From assembly GCA_002409965.1 (NCBI GenBank), contig DHON01000070.1, positions 1 to 9,377 of the forward strand: 9,377 nt of DNA. The letters run 5' to 3'. This document shows positions 1 through 5,938 of this stretch, piece after piece. The position numbers were made by a program, and so were the translations under genes. The notes under the pieces were generated by a model. The model made no database searches. It was not told where the DNA came from and saw nothing but the letters and a program-made list of their open reading frames with translations. Every line of letters begins with the position of its first letter. Position 1 is the first letter of the stretch. This DNA comes from Firmicutes bacterium UBA5389. Lineage in GTDB: Bacteria > Bacillota > DTU025.

Positions 1-43
1 TTGAATGGAATGTGCCGCGAATCGAGGCGTTTCTTTCTCTATC

Positions 44-60
44 CGCCGCGAATCGCGGCG
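44..60. repeat. perfect 17-bp palindrome CGCCGCGA-A-TCGCGGCG
   Basis: Eight-base arms pair perfectly around a single central A. A two-mismatch relative lies at 13-29, exactly 31 bp upstream. Such a site could bind a dimeric regulator or act as the tip of a foldback arm. Nothing in the sequence identifies a binding protein. Confidence 0.6.
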
Positions 61-305
61 ATGGTTGACGCATAACACGGCGCATAATTGCATATGGCAT
101 CGGAGAGGAGAGCGAGCTGGGTACATATGGTGAAAACGCCGCAAAATCAAGGGCTGCAACTAACAACTAATGTCACGTCTGCGGCCAGGGACACCTATGT
201 CAGGATTATATATCCTTAGCGCCCGCCGTCCAGCCCGCTCCATACACCTATACGTTCTATTATACATCAACCATCGTCGCGATTCGCTGCACATAGCAGA
301 AGAAG

Positions 306-322
306 CGCTGCGAATCGCAGCG
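306..322. repeat. perfect 17-bp palindrome CGCTGCGA-A-TCGCAGCG
   Basis: The eight-base arms are perfect around a central A. It is the right-arm counterpart of the palindromes at 13-29 and 44-60. A looser relative (GCGATTCGC core at 279-287) is centred 31 bp to its left. The arm sequence differs from that at 44-60 by one compensated base pair (CG to TA), so symmetry has been kept while the bases changed. Confidence 0.6.
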
Positions 323-373
323 TATCACCTTAGCACAGGTCAACATGGGCCTAGAGTCCCTCGGCGTGGAGAG

Positions 374-399
374 GGGCCTCAAGTTACGCCTTGAGGCCC
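374..399 (-). terminator. perfect 10-bp-stem hairpin at the transposase 3' end
   Basis: GGGCCTCAAG at 374-383 pairs perfectly with CTTGAGGCCC at 390-399 around a 6-base loop. On the minus strand it coincides with the end of the transposase remnant: one frame stops at 379-381, and another, which looks like the original C-terminal frame, has its TAA at 384-386 in the loop. No T-tract follows, so it is not a textbook intrinsic terminator. It may be an RNA structure at the end of the insertion-sequence transcript, or a transcript-isolating hairpin. Confidence 0.5.
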
Positions 400-1314
400 G
401 TAAGCAGACGTTGCGCCCAGGCCTTGCCATGGATGTGGGTAATGCGTAGTTTGCAGGGCCTCTTCGTCGACGGACCAAGCAAAAGCGAGCCGGCCGCCAT
501 CGCCTGTTACCTTGGGGTTGTAGATCTTCCGGTATTTGCGCAAGGGACCGCTGAAGAAAGCGTCTATCCGCTTATCTACGTAGTCGAATCTCTTGTAGCG
601 GCGCTTGTCTATCTTGTTGTAGCGAACATCGCGCAGCCAGGCGTCGATGGTCTCAATCTCTTTGGCTCGTTTCATCTGATCTACTTTGAGCTTGCTTGGG
701 CTCTTGACGACGATTGCCCGAAACCAGCCGGACTCGTCCCGCCGCTCTTCGCCGTCAAGCTTCCGATGGAGGCAGATGCCTCGTTCAGCGATGAAGAAGG
801 GCTCGCCGTCCTTGGACCTGTAGTCCGCTTCCTGGAACTCGTCGTCGCTCGTCTCGAGGATCAGCCGAGCGTAGCAGTCATCGTCGTCGGCCGGGGCCAC
901 GAACTTCGTGCCCTTTGAATCCAGCAGGAACACGTTCTTCACGCTTGCAAGCGCCCTATCTGCTACCACAACATATTCGGCGCGGCCTGCCGTGCTGAGC
1001 GTGGCTTTCAAGGTCTCAAGGTTATCGACGACGAGCTCGGAATCGGTCCTTCCTTCCACAGCATATCCGAACGCTACGAGCCCGGAGTCGTCATATGCGC
1101 CTTCGAAGTAGAAAGATGTGCTATCCCATATCACAAGCTCGGGCGAGATCCCGAAATCGCGTATGAGCTTGAGGCAGAGCAGAGCCAAAAGCGGTTTCAG
1201 AAGAAAGATATTCCCGATGACCCTCGACTCGTACCTCCTGAAAACGCCCGATGGATACGGGTTGAAGGTTCCGCAGTGCTGCCTTTTGGGGTTTCTGAGC
1301 GCCATGCCGACCAA
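379..1314 (-). pseudogene. IS1634-type (IS4 superfamily) transposase, truncated at both ends
   Basis: The 311-residue reading frame carries the DDE catalytic core of IS1634-like transposases. The first catalytic Asp is in IWDSTSFYFEG (about D64), and the second is in VVVADRALASVKNV (about D119) followed by the expected small-residue/KFVAPA strand. The region near residue 280 (RLAFAWSVDEEAL) matches the stretch that normally precedes a DG-containing segment and the catalytic Glu, but here the frame departs into unrelated residues and stops. The family is usually about 480-560 residues, so roughly 200 C-terminal residues, including the third acidic residue, and the N-terminal domain are missing. 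A different frame just downstream (ending at TAA 384-386, reading ...THIHGKAWAQRLLTGLKA) looks like the original C-terminus, so an internal deletion plus frameshift is likely. The first 28 or so residues after the ATG do not look family-like. It should be inactive. No convincing terminal inverted repeats of the element were found. Confidence 0.8.
425..449. repeat. 25-bp direct repeat, copy 1
   Basis: It matches 1465-1489 at 22 of 25 positions, and all three differences are transitions. A TGCGCC(C)AGG block precedes both copies (412-421 and 1446-1454), so the similarity extends over about 40 bp with a gap. On the minus strand this copy encodes part of the apparent ancestral transposase C-terminus (LRITHIHGK). 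Confidence 0.6.
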
Positions 1315-1652
1315 CCCCTCGCGTCTGCATCGATGCTATGTTCGACATGAGTTCGGTACGTACCTTCTCAGAATATTCGGACTATTGTTCGAAGATTCAG
1401 TCTTTTCTACTGCGGAAAATGAGCAGAGAGACGCCGGAAGCCTCATGCGCCAGGTGCTGCTTCGTGCCATGGATATGGGTAACGTGTAGACGTAGATGGG
1501 CGGACGGCCCTAGACCATTACACCCTCAGTTCGTCCGTTCATCTTGTTGGTATACATGTGCTTTGCAGGAACTAGGGCTAATATCAGCCAATGCCACACC
1601 AATACCACACACCGAGAGGATGTGTAGATTCGTGGAGGTGTGATCCGCGCAC
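1315..1652. other. gene-free decayed stretch between transposase remnant and small ORF
   Basis: No frame here gives a recognisable or well-composed protein. The only structure seen is the direct repeat at 1446-1489. The rest appears to be relic sequence, lower in GC than the intact genes to the right. A GGAGGTG at 1634-1640 near its end could serve the small ORF that follows. Confidence 0.5.
1465..1489. repeat. 25-bp direct repeat, copy 2
   Basis: This is the partner of 425-449. Read on the minus strand in the equivalent frame it gives LHVTHIHG, close to LRITHIHG in copy 1. The sequence around 1400-1490 may therefore be a second, heavily decayed C-terminal fragment of the same transposase family. 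The direct, not inverted, orientation rules out a terminal inverted repeat pair. Confidence 0.55.
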
Positions 1653-1868
1653 TTGCGCTTGCTCCTTGTCGTGATGATAGGACTGGGTTCTGTGTCGGGG
1701 ACTTGGGCTGGTATGGCTGCCGGTATGGCCGGGATGGTCGGGGCTGCGCGGGCCGACCTTCCGGCGGACGTCCTGGCGTGGTTGGCGCTCATGCCGGAAC
1801 TGGCCACGGCGCAGCAAGGCATGGCCGTGGTGGAGTCACAGCGCAGGCTGACAAACGTCTCCGGCTGA
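1653..1868 (+). CDS. hypothetical small hydrophobic protein or gene remnant
   Basis: I do not recognise this 71-residue frame. It starts at TTG 1653, about 12 nt after GGAGGTG (1634-1640); an in-frame ATG at 1674 is an alternative. Residues 1-31 are hydrophobic and rich in Gly, Ala and Met, with a GMAAGMAGMVG glycine-spaced repeat, and could form a signal peptide or one membrane helix. Residues 32-71 are more polar (ADLPADVLAWLALMPELATAQQ...). Codon third positions are mostly G or C, as in the real genes of the window, and the opposite strand stays open, which suggests constrained coding. It converges on the response regulator with a 31-bp gap. It may be a short membrane peptide or the end of a gene broken by the insertion-sequence debris upstream. 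Confidence 0.38.
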   Translation: MRLLLVVMIGLGSVSGTWAGMAAGMAGMVGAARADLPADVLAWLALMPELATAQQGMAVVESQRRLTNVSG

Positions 1869-1899
1869 GTCGGGGCCCGTAGCCGGCCTACACGGACGG

Positions 1900-2523
1900 C
1901 TAACGCGACCGGCTCAGGTAGAACACCGCCAGCTGGGTGCGATCGCGCAGCTCCAGCTTTTCCAGGATGACGCTGAGGTAGTTGCGCACCGTACCTTCGC
2001 TGAGATGGAGGGTCTCGGCTATCTCCCGGTTGCTGAGCCCTTGGGCAACGAGTTCGATTACGTCTTTCTCTCTGTCGGTGATCCCGCGCCCGGCGAGGTC
2101 GATCCCTTCGTCGTCGCGCAGCAGTCCGGGCAACTTGGTGATCACGGCGTCCCCTAACACGCTCTGGCCCATGCACACCGCTTTCACAGCCGGGATGATG
2201 CTCTCGAAGTCTTGCTTGAGGATGTAGCCCTTCGCCCCAAGGCGCAGCGCCTGCAGGATATAGTCGTCGTCCAGAAACGTGGTGAGGAAGAGTATCCGGG
2301 CGTCCGGGAACTCGTCCAGAATACGCTTGCACGCCTCGAGCCCGGTCATGCGGTCCATGCGGATGTCCATCAGAAGCACATCCGGCTTTAGTTGCGCGAA
2401 GAGCGCGACTGCCTCATGGCCGTCGTGGCCCATTCCGACTACCTTGATACCTTCATCTCCCTGCAGAATGGTCTTCAGGGACCGGCATACCAGCCGGTCA
2501 TCGTCTACGACCAGCACTCTCAT
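1900..2523 (-). CDS. LuxR/NarL-family response regulator
   Basis: This 207-residue cytoplasmic transcription factor is the output half of a two-component system. The receiver domain spans residues 1-118: acidic pocket VDDDR (D7-D9), phospho-acceptor D53 in LLMDIRM, switch Thr T81 and K103 in GYILK. The LuxR-type helix-turn-helix spans about 147-203 (ITDREKDVIELVAQGLSNREIAETL then SEGTVRNYLS). I chose the ATG at 2523 over an upstream one at 2568 because a consensus AAAGGAGGT lies 8 nt before it and the protein then begins directly with the receiver strand MRVLVVDD. The start lies 26 bp inside the 3' end of the kinase gene, so the pair is likely translationally coupled. The probable partner is that kinase, and the probable target is the divergent ABC exporter promoter, by analogy with LnrK/YfiK, LiaR and similar regulators. 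The specific stimulus cannot be read from the sequence. Confidence 0.93.
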   Translation of the reverse strand: MRVLVVDDDRLVCRSLKTILQGDEGIKVVGMGHDGHEAVALFAQLKPDVLLMDIRMDRMTGLEACKRILDEFPDARILFLTTFLDDDYILQALRLGAKGYILKQDFESIIPAVKAVCMGQSVLGDAVITKLPGLLRDDEGIDLAGRGITDREKDVIELVAQGLSNREIAETLHLSEGTVRNYLSVILEKLELRDRTQLAVFYLSRSR

Positions 2524-3640
2524 GCAGCCGACCTCCTTTGGGGATGGAGACGAAGACACTGAACCCACCGTCTCGCCTGATCAGGAACTGACCGTCCAAG
2601 GCGGCCACGCGGTCGGCCATGCTGCGCAGGCCCAGCCCGTCCGCACCTTCGGCTTCGCCTGACGCCCTGGATCCGTTATCCTCCAGGACGAGCTGGTAAA
2701 GCGCGGGATGTTCCAACAGTGTCAGGCTGACTACGCTCGCGTTGGAATGACGAATGATGTTGCTCAGCCCTTCCTTGACGATGGCGATGAAGCAGTACGT
2801 GACTTCCTTCTCCGGTTGAGTCTCAAGCCTGTAGTCAAGACGGATCGGGCAGAATGCGAAGTCTCGCGCCAAAGCTTCGATCTGCGCTCTCAAGTCCAGC
2901 GATTCTTCGTGCAGATCGTGGACGCTGGCCCGGACGCTGTCCATGGCCTGCGATAGAGTGTCCCGAATCACGGCCAGGCTTTGCTCAAGATCTTCCTGTG
3001 CATCAGTGTCAGTACGTGCCCGAGCGGCCGCCGTTGGGCCGCGCTGCGCGACCATGATCGCGCCGACCTGCAGGATGGACCGCGATAGCAGGTGCCCTAC
3101 GTGGTCATGGATCTCGCGGGCGATGCGACTGCGCTCCCCGAGGGTCGCCAGGCGGATCTCATAGTCCTGCTTCTCCAACAGCTCTCGATTTCTCTGCTGT
3201 AGCGCCATGGCCAGTTCATGGCCATCGTCCCGCAACTGCTTGAGCTCTGTCTGGCTGCGTCCCAGGGCATCTGCCCGATGCCTCAGGGCACAAGCCGTTG
3301 CCGTCAATACAGCCACAATCAGTGCTGTGCTCACAGGCAGGGATGTGAAGCATGCCGCCAACCCTGCTGCAGCGATCAGCGCCCACCAGGCCTGTTTGGG
3401 CGCGAAGGCATCATAGTAGACTAGTGGGAAGAAGAGACAGAAGCCGGGCCAGACGGCGCTTGCCGCAGTGTAGGCCGCGATGCTCGCTAGGCGAAATCCG
3501 GGCGAGGCCAAATAGCCGTTGAGCCCGCTGACTGTCACTGCAGTTAGCAACGCCGCTACGGCTGTCACATCGCTCGGCTGCCCCGAAAGCAATGCGGCGC
3601 AGCACGCCAACATGAGCAGCCTGTCCACAATTGTGTGCAT
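2498..3640 (-). CDS. HisKA_3-type membrane sensor histidine kinase
   Basis: This is a 380-residue sensor kinase of the NarX/DesK/LiaS class. Residues 1-120 are hydrophobic with about four to five membrane helices and very little extracellular sequence, so the signal is probably sensed in or at the membrane. A likely coiled coil (about 121-157, ELKQLRDDGHELAMALQQRN) follows. The H-box RSRIAREIHDHVGHLLSRS has the phosphorylatable His at H168. The C-terminal ATPase domain shows the N-box (EGLSNIIRHSNAS), EDNG and GLGLRSMADRV, ending in FSVFVSIP. I chose ATG 3640, not an upstream ATG at 3691, because AAGGAG (3649-3654) sits 8 nt before it and the membrane segment then starts at once. It overlaps the response regulator gene downstream by 26 bp and is divergent from the exporter. 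Its composition and length (about 380-400 residues) fit LnrJ/YfiJ-type kinases. Confidence 0.93.
   Translation of the reverse strand: MHTIVDRLLMLACCAALLSGQPSDVTAVAALLTAVTVSGLNGYLASPGFRLASIAAYTAASAVWPGFCLFFPLVYYDAFAPKQAWWALIAAAGLAACFTSLPVSTALIVAVLTATACALRHRADALGRSQTELKQLRDDGHELAMALQQRNRELLEKQDYEIRLATLGERSRIAREIHDHVGHLLSRSILQVGAIMVAQRGPTAAARARTDTDAQEDLEQSLAVIRDTLSQAMDSVRASVHDLHEESLDLRAQIEALARDFAFCPIRLDYRLETQPEKEVTYCFIAIVKEGLSNIIRHSNASVVSLTLLEHPALYQLVLEDNGSRASGEAEGADGLGLRSMADRVAALDGQFLIRRDGGFSVFVSIPKGGRLHESAGRRR
2531..2539 (-). promoter_or_regulatory. consensus ribosome binding site of the response regulator
   Basis: AAAGGAGGT on the minus strand, 7-8 nt before ATG 2523, fixes the start of the regulator. 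It lies within the last codons of the kinase gene, which fits coupled translation of the two. Confidence 0.85.
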
Positions 3641-3648
3641 GGCCACAG

Positions 3649-3654
3649 CTCCTT
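3649..3654 (-). promoter_or_regulatory. ribosome binding site of the histidine kinase
   Basis: AAGGAG on the minus strand lies 8 nt before ATG 3640 and decides for this start. The alternative ATG at 3691 would put 17 charged, non-membrane residues ahead of the first helix. Confidence 0.7.
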
Positions 3655-3684
3655 CGAGATCAAGTCTACCATCCCTGCCTTTGC

Positions 3685-3699
3685 CCAACAATACGTTGG
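3685..3699. promoter_or_regulatory. candidate operator: CCAAC-N5-GTTGG inverted repeat
   Basis: CCAAC at 3685-3689 and GTTGG at 3695-3699 flank a 5-bp spacer in the divergent intergenic region, 45-59 bp before the kinase start. With one bulged base the pairing extends to TGCCAAC/GTTGGGCA. It could be a regulator site for the adjacent LuxR-type protein or a 5' UTR hairpin. This is a pattern call only. Confidence 0.3.
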
Positions 3700-3743
3700 C
3701 ATTGCGCCCGCGGGCCGACGAGAATCATGACACGCACCGATTG

Positions 3744-3755
3744 TGACAACTGTCA
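3744..3755. promoter_or_regulatory. candidate operator: TGACA-N2-TGTCA inverted repeat
   Basis: A perfect 5-bp inverted repeat with a 2-bp spacer lies about midway between the two divergent starts, 83 bp before the ATPase ATG and 104 bp before the kinase ATG. A further TGACA at 3728-3732 lies 16 bp away in direct orientation. On the minus strand TTGTCA (3744-3749) could be a -35 box, with a weak GATTCT-like -10 17 bp on. Central placement fits a shared control site for autoregulation and exporter induction, but no -10 element is convincing on either strand. Confidence 0.35.
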
Positions 3756-3824
3756 TCCCGAGAACTGACGGTAGGCACTAACGGCGCGACGGCGCAGCCG
3801 ATAGAATCGAGGCACAAACAGATC

Positions 3825-3832
3825 GGGAGGAG
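3825..3832 (+). promoter_or_regulatory. ribosome binding site of the ABC ATPase
   Basis: GGGAGGAG lies 5 nt before ATG 3838. It supports this start for the exporter operon's first gene. Confidence 0.75.
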
Positions 3833-3837
3833 TCGCG

Positions 3838-4770
3838 ATGCTTGTTAGGGTGGAGAACCTGGTGAAGCGATACGGAAACCTGCTTGCCCTGGACCACTTC
3901 AGCCTGGAGGTGGCCGAAGGCGAGATCCTGGGTCTGTTGGGTCCCAACGGATCCGGCAAGACCACCACGATCAACTGCATTCTGTCGCTCCTCAAATACG
4001 ACAAAGGCGTGGTTGAGGTGTTCGGCAAGCCGATGACGCCCGATGCCTACGACAGCAAGCGCAACATCGGCATCGTGATGCAGAACGTTGCGGTCTTCCA
4101 GGAGCTCAGGGTGGATGAGAACATCGATTACTTCTGCGGAATGTATGTGAATGACCCCAAGACCCGCCGCCGCCTGGTAGATGAGGCCATCGAATTCGTT
4201 GGTCTGGGCGAATTCCGCAAGTTCACCCCGCGGAAGCTTTCGGGCGGGTTGCTGCGCCGGCTCAATATAGCCTGCGGCATCGCCCACAAGCCCAGGCTTC
4301 TCATCCTGGACGAACCTACGGTGGCTGTGGATCCCCAGAGCCGGAACAAGATACTAGAAGGCATCCGCGAACTCAACCGTCAGGGCACTACTGTGATATA
4401 CACCTCGCACTACATGGAGGAAGTCGACCATCTGTGCACCCGGATCGTGATCATGGACAAGGGCAGGACTCTGGCCACGGGCACAAAGGAAGAGCTCAAG
4501 TCGATGATCAACGATGGAGAGACGATCAGCGTGGAGCTCTACATGTTGCAGCCCGACGATGTGAGTCAGATCCGCCAACTGCCCCATGTCGCGCGGGCGG
4601 ACTATGCCGAGAATCGCCTGAGTGTGCATTACGATGGAGGCCAGCACAATCTGCTGAACCTGCTGGACTATTTGAAATCCCGCGATCTCTTGTTCGGACG
4701 GGTCTTCTCGGAGCAGCCGACGCTGAACGATGTGTTCCTCGAGATCACCGGCAGGCAACTCAGAGACTGA
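3838..4770 (+). CDS. ABC transporter ATP-binding protein (ABC-2 exporter, LnrL/YfiL-like)
   Basis: This 310-residue cytoplasmic ATPase powers the exporter formed with the two permeases that follow. It has Walker A GPNGSGKT (residues 35-42), Q-loop Q82 in VMQN, a signature stretch KLSGGLLRR (133-141), Walker B RLLILDEPT with D158/E159, a D-loop AVDPQSRN and the switch His H191 in TSHYMEEVDHL. Residues 225-310 form the accessory C-terminal domain usual in drug and antibiotic exporter ATPases (VEL...VARADYAENRLSV...LNDVFLEITGRQLRD). The signature reads SGGLL where related proteins usually have SGGM or SGGQ with a basic residue. It is the first gene of a three-gene operon, 25 bp ahead of permease 1, and is divergent from the sensor kinase and regulator. 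Lipid-active natural products (as in linearmycin resistance) or peptide antibiotics are plausible substrates; the sequence does not settle which. Confidence 0.93.
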   Translation: MLVRVENLVKRYGNLLALDHFSLEVAEGEILGLLGPNGSGKTTTINCILSLLKYDKGVVEVFGKPMTPDAYDSKRNIGIVMQNVAVFQELRVDENIDYFCGMYVNDPKTRRRLVDEAIEFVGLGEFRKFTPRKLSGGLLRRLNIACGIAHKPRLLILDEPTVAVDPQSRNKILEGIRELNRQGTTVIYTSHYMEEVDHLCTRIVIMDKGRTLATGTKEELKSMINDGETISVELYMLQPDDVSQIRQLPHVARADYAENRLSVHYDGGQHNLLNLLDYLKSRDLLFGRVFSEQPTLNDVFLEITGRQLRD

Positions 4771-4775
4771 GGGAC

Positions 4776-4784
4776 AGAGAGGAG
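4776..4784 (+). promoter_or_regulatory. ribosome binding site of permease 1
   Basis: AGAGAGGAG ends 11 nt before ATG 4796. This supports that start over an in-frame ATG at 4730, which would overlap the ATPase gene and add 22 polar residues ahead of the first helix. Confidence 0.55.
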
Positions 4785-4795
4785 TGCAAGACAGT

Positions 4796-5938
4796 ATGTT
4801 CATGCATGTGTTCGGCTATCGCCTGAAGTGCCTGGCGCGAGACAGAGAGACGGTGTTTTGGACCGCGGTATTCCCGCTTATCCTGGCTACGATGTTCCAC
4901 TTCGCCTTTGGCCAGCTCATGAAGGGAAACGAGGCGTTCAGCCCTGTCAAGACCGCGGTGATCGACAACGATGCCTATCGCAGGGACTCGTTCTTCCGGC
5001 AGACGCTGGAGATGCTGTCGGCGCCGGGGGAGAACCAGATGATTGAGCTGACTGTGACCGATGAGCAAGAGGCCCGTCGATTGCTGGAGGGCGGCATCGT
5101 GGCGGGGATCATCACTGTCGGCGATGCTATCGGGCTCACTGTAAGTCGGTCGGGGATCGACCAGAGCATCCTCAGGGCGATTCTGGATGAGTATGCGCAC
5201 ACGTCCGCCACGGTCGCGGGCATCCTGGCGAAAAACCCGGCGGCGGCAGCAGGGCTCCTTTCGAGGCTCGGGCAGAGGCGCAGCTACACCCAGCAGGTGT
5301 CGTTTAGCGATGCCGCGCCCAACACCGCGCTCAACTACTTTTATGCGCTGGTAGCCATGACCTGCCTGTACGGCGGTTTCTGGGGACTGCGCAACACCAC
5401 CGATGTGCAGGCGGACTTGTCGCCTCAGGGAGCGCGGCGCAGCGCGGCGCCCACGCGCAAACTCCAAGTGGTGGTGTGCGACTCAGCCGCTGCGCTTGTC
5501 GTCAGTCTGGGCGAGGTTCTGGTACTTTTGGCGTATCTTGCGTTGGCGCTACGCGTGGATTTCGGAAACCAGCTGGGGTATGTGTTGCTGACGTGCGTGG
5601 CGGGCTGCGTAGTCGGCGTGTCCTTCGGCGCCTTCATAGGCACTATGGTCCGCAAGAGCGAGGGTGTGAAGACCGCGATCCTGACTGCGTCGAGCATGGC
5701 GATGAGCTTCCTCGCGGGACTGATGGTCGTCAACATGAAGGACATGATCGCCCGCAAGGCGCCTGTCCTGGCCTACATCAATCCGGCGGCTTTGATCACC
5801 GATGCCTTCTATAGCCTGTACATCTTCGATAGCCATCGTCGGTTTTTCCTCAACATCGGCCTGCTGTTCCTGATTTCGGCGCTGATGTGCATTCTGAGCG
5901 TTCTGCGCCTGAGGAGGGAGAAATATGCAAGTCTTTAG
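4796..5938 (+). CDS. ABC-2 type permease 1 (LnrM/YfiM-like)
   Basis: This 380-residue membrane subunit has the ABC2_membrane_3 layout. One helix lies near residues 21-40 (TVFWTAVFPLILATMFHFAF). A large extracytoplasmic region of about 140 residues follows, with VKTAVIDND and a GGIVAGIITV strand. Then come about five or six helices: NYFYALVAMTCLYGGFWGL, VVVCDSAAALVVSLGEVLVLLAYLAL, VLLTCVAGCVVGVSFGAF, KTAILTASSMAMSFLAGLMVV, and a C-terminal helix FFLNIGLLFLISALMCIL. A cytoplasmic stretch between helices (TTDVQADLSPQGARRSAAPT) is typical of this family. An alternative start two codons later (ATG 4802) cannot be excluded. Its last 14 bp overlap permease 2. It presumably pairs with permease 2 as a heterodimeric channel driven by the upstream ATPase. 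Confidence 0.9.
   Translation: MFMHVFGYRLKCLARDRETVFWTAVFPLILATMFHFAFGQLMKGNEAFSPVKTAVIDNDAYRRDSFFRQTLEMLSAPGENQMIELTVTDEQEARRLLEGGIVAGIITVGDAIGLTVSRSGIDQSILRAILDEYAHTSATVAGILAKNPAAAAGLLSRLGQRRSYTQQVSFSDAAPNTALNYFYALVAMTCLYGGFWGLRNTTDVQADLSPQGARRSAAPTRKLQVVVCDSAAALVVSLGEVLVLLAYLALALRVDFGNQLGYVLLTCVAGCVVGVSFGAFIGTMVRKSEGVKTAILTASSMAMSFLAGLMVVNMKDMIARKAPVLAYINPAALITDAFYSLYIFDSHRRFFLNIGLLFLISALMCILSVLRLRREKYASL
5911..5919 (+). promoter_or_regulatory. ribosome binding site of permease 2
   Basis: GAGGAGGGA within the 3' end of permease 1 lies 5 nt before ATG 5925. The overlap of the two genes implies coupled, near-stoichiometric translation of the two channel halves. Confidence 0.7.

Larger units (their letters stand above)
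13..322. repeat. degenerate large inverted repeat with four GCGAATCGC-type palindromes
   Basis: The sequence at 13-75 matches the reverse complement of 260-322 at 48 of 63 positions without gaps (my hand alignment). Weaker gapped similarity continues inward to about 120 and 230, for example an AGCGAGCTGG block near 111-120 against CCAGCCCGCT near 230-239. Each arm carries two short palindromes centred on GCGA-A/T-TCGC. The centres are 21 and 52 in the left arm and 283 and 314 in the right arm, so the spacing is 31 bp in both. No ORF here looks coding and no clear target duplication flanks it. It could be a MITE-like foldback element, a decayed end of the neighbouring insertion sequence, or a regulator-binding cluster. 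The left edge may lie outside the window. Confidence 0.6.

Noticed and set aside
13..322. CRISPR array
   Set aside because: Only four short palindromes in two inverted pairs, with 14-bp gaps; repeat and spacer sizes do not fit.
391..918. 175-residue plus-strand ORF
   Set aside because: Antisense to the transposase core, whose minus-strand frame carries recognisable catalytic motifs.
1118..1489. 123-residue plus-strand ORF
   Set aside because: Partly antisense to the transposase remnant, with no family-like features; the rest runs through decayed sequence.
1338..1643. 101-residue plus-strand ORF rich in Cys, Trp and Arg
   Set aside because: Composition is typical of a random frame; it spans the direct repeat copy and has no ribosome binding site.
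1861..1886. CCGGCT/AGCCGG stem as terminator of the response regulator operon
   Set aside because: Six base pairs with a 14-base loop and no T-tract; too weak to call.
1526..2332. 268-residue minus-strand ORF
   Set aside because: It overlaps the response regulator in another frame; Arg/Pro/His-rich composition marks it as a shadow.
3778..4287. 169-residue minus-strand ORF antisense to the ATPase
   Set aside because: Shadow of a gene with full Walker A, Q-loop and Walker B motifs.
5431..5450. two tandem copies of AGCGCGGCGC
   Set aside because: A 10-bp unit twice inside a conserved-looking permease segment (GARRSAAPT); most simply explained by GC-rich codons.
4760..5467. 235-residue minus-strand ORF antisense to permease 1
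   Set aside because: Shadow of the permease gene; Arg-rich and motif-free.
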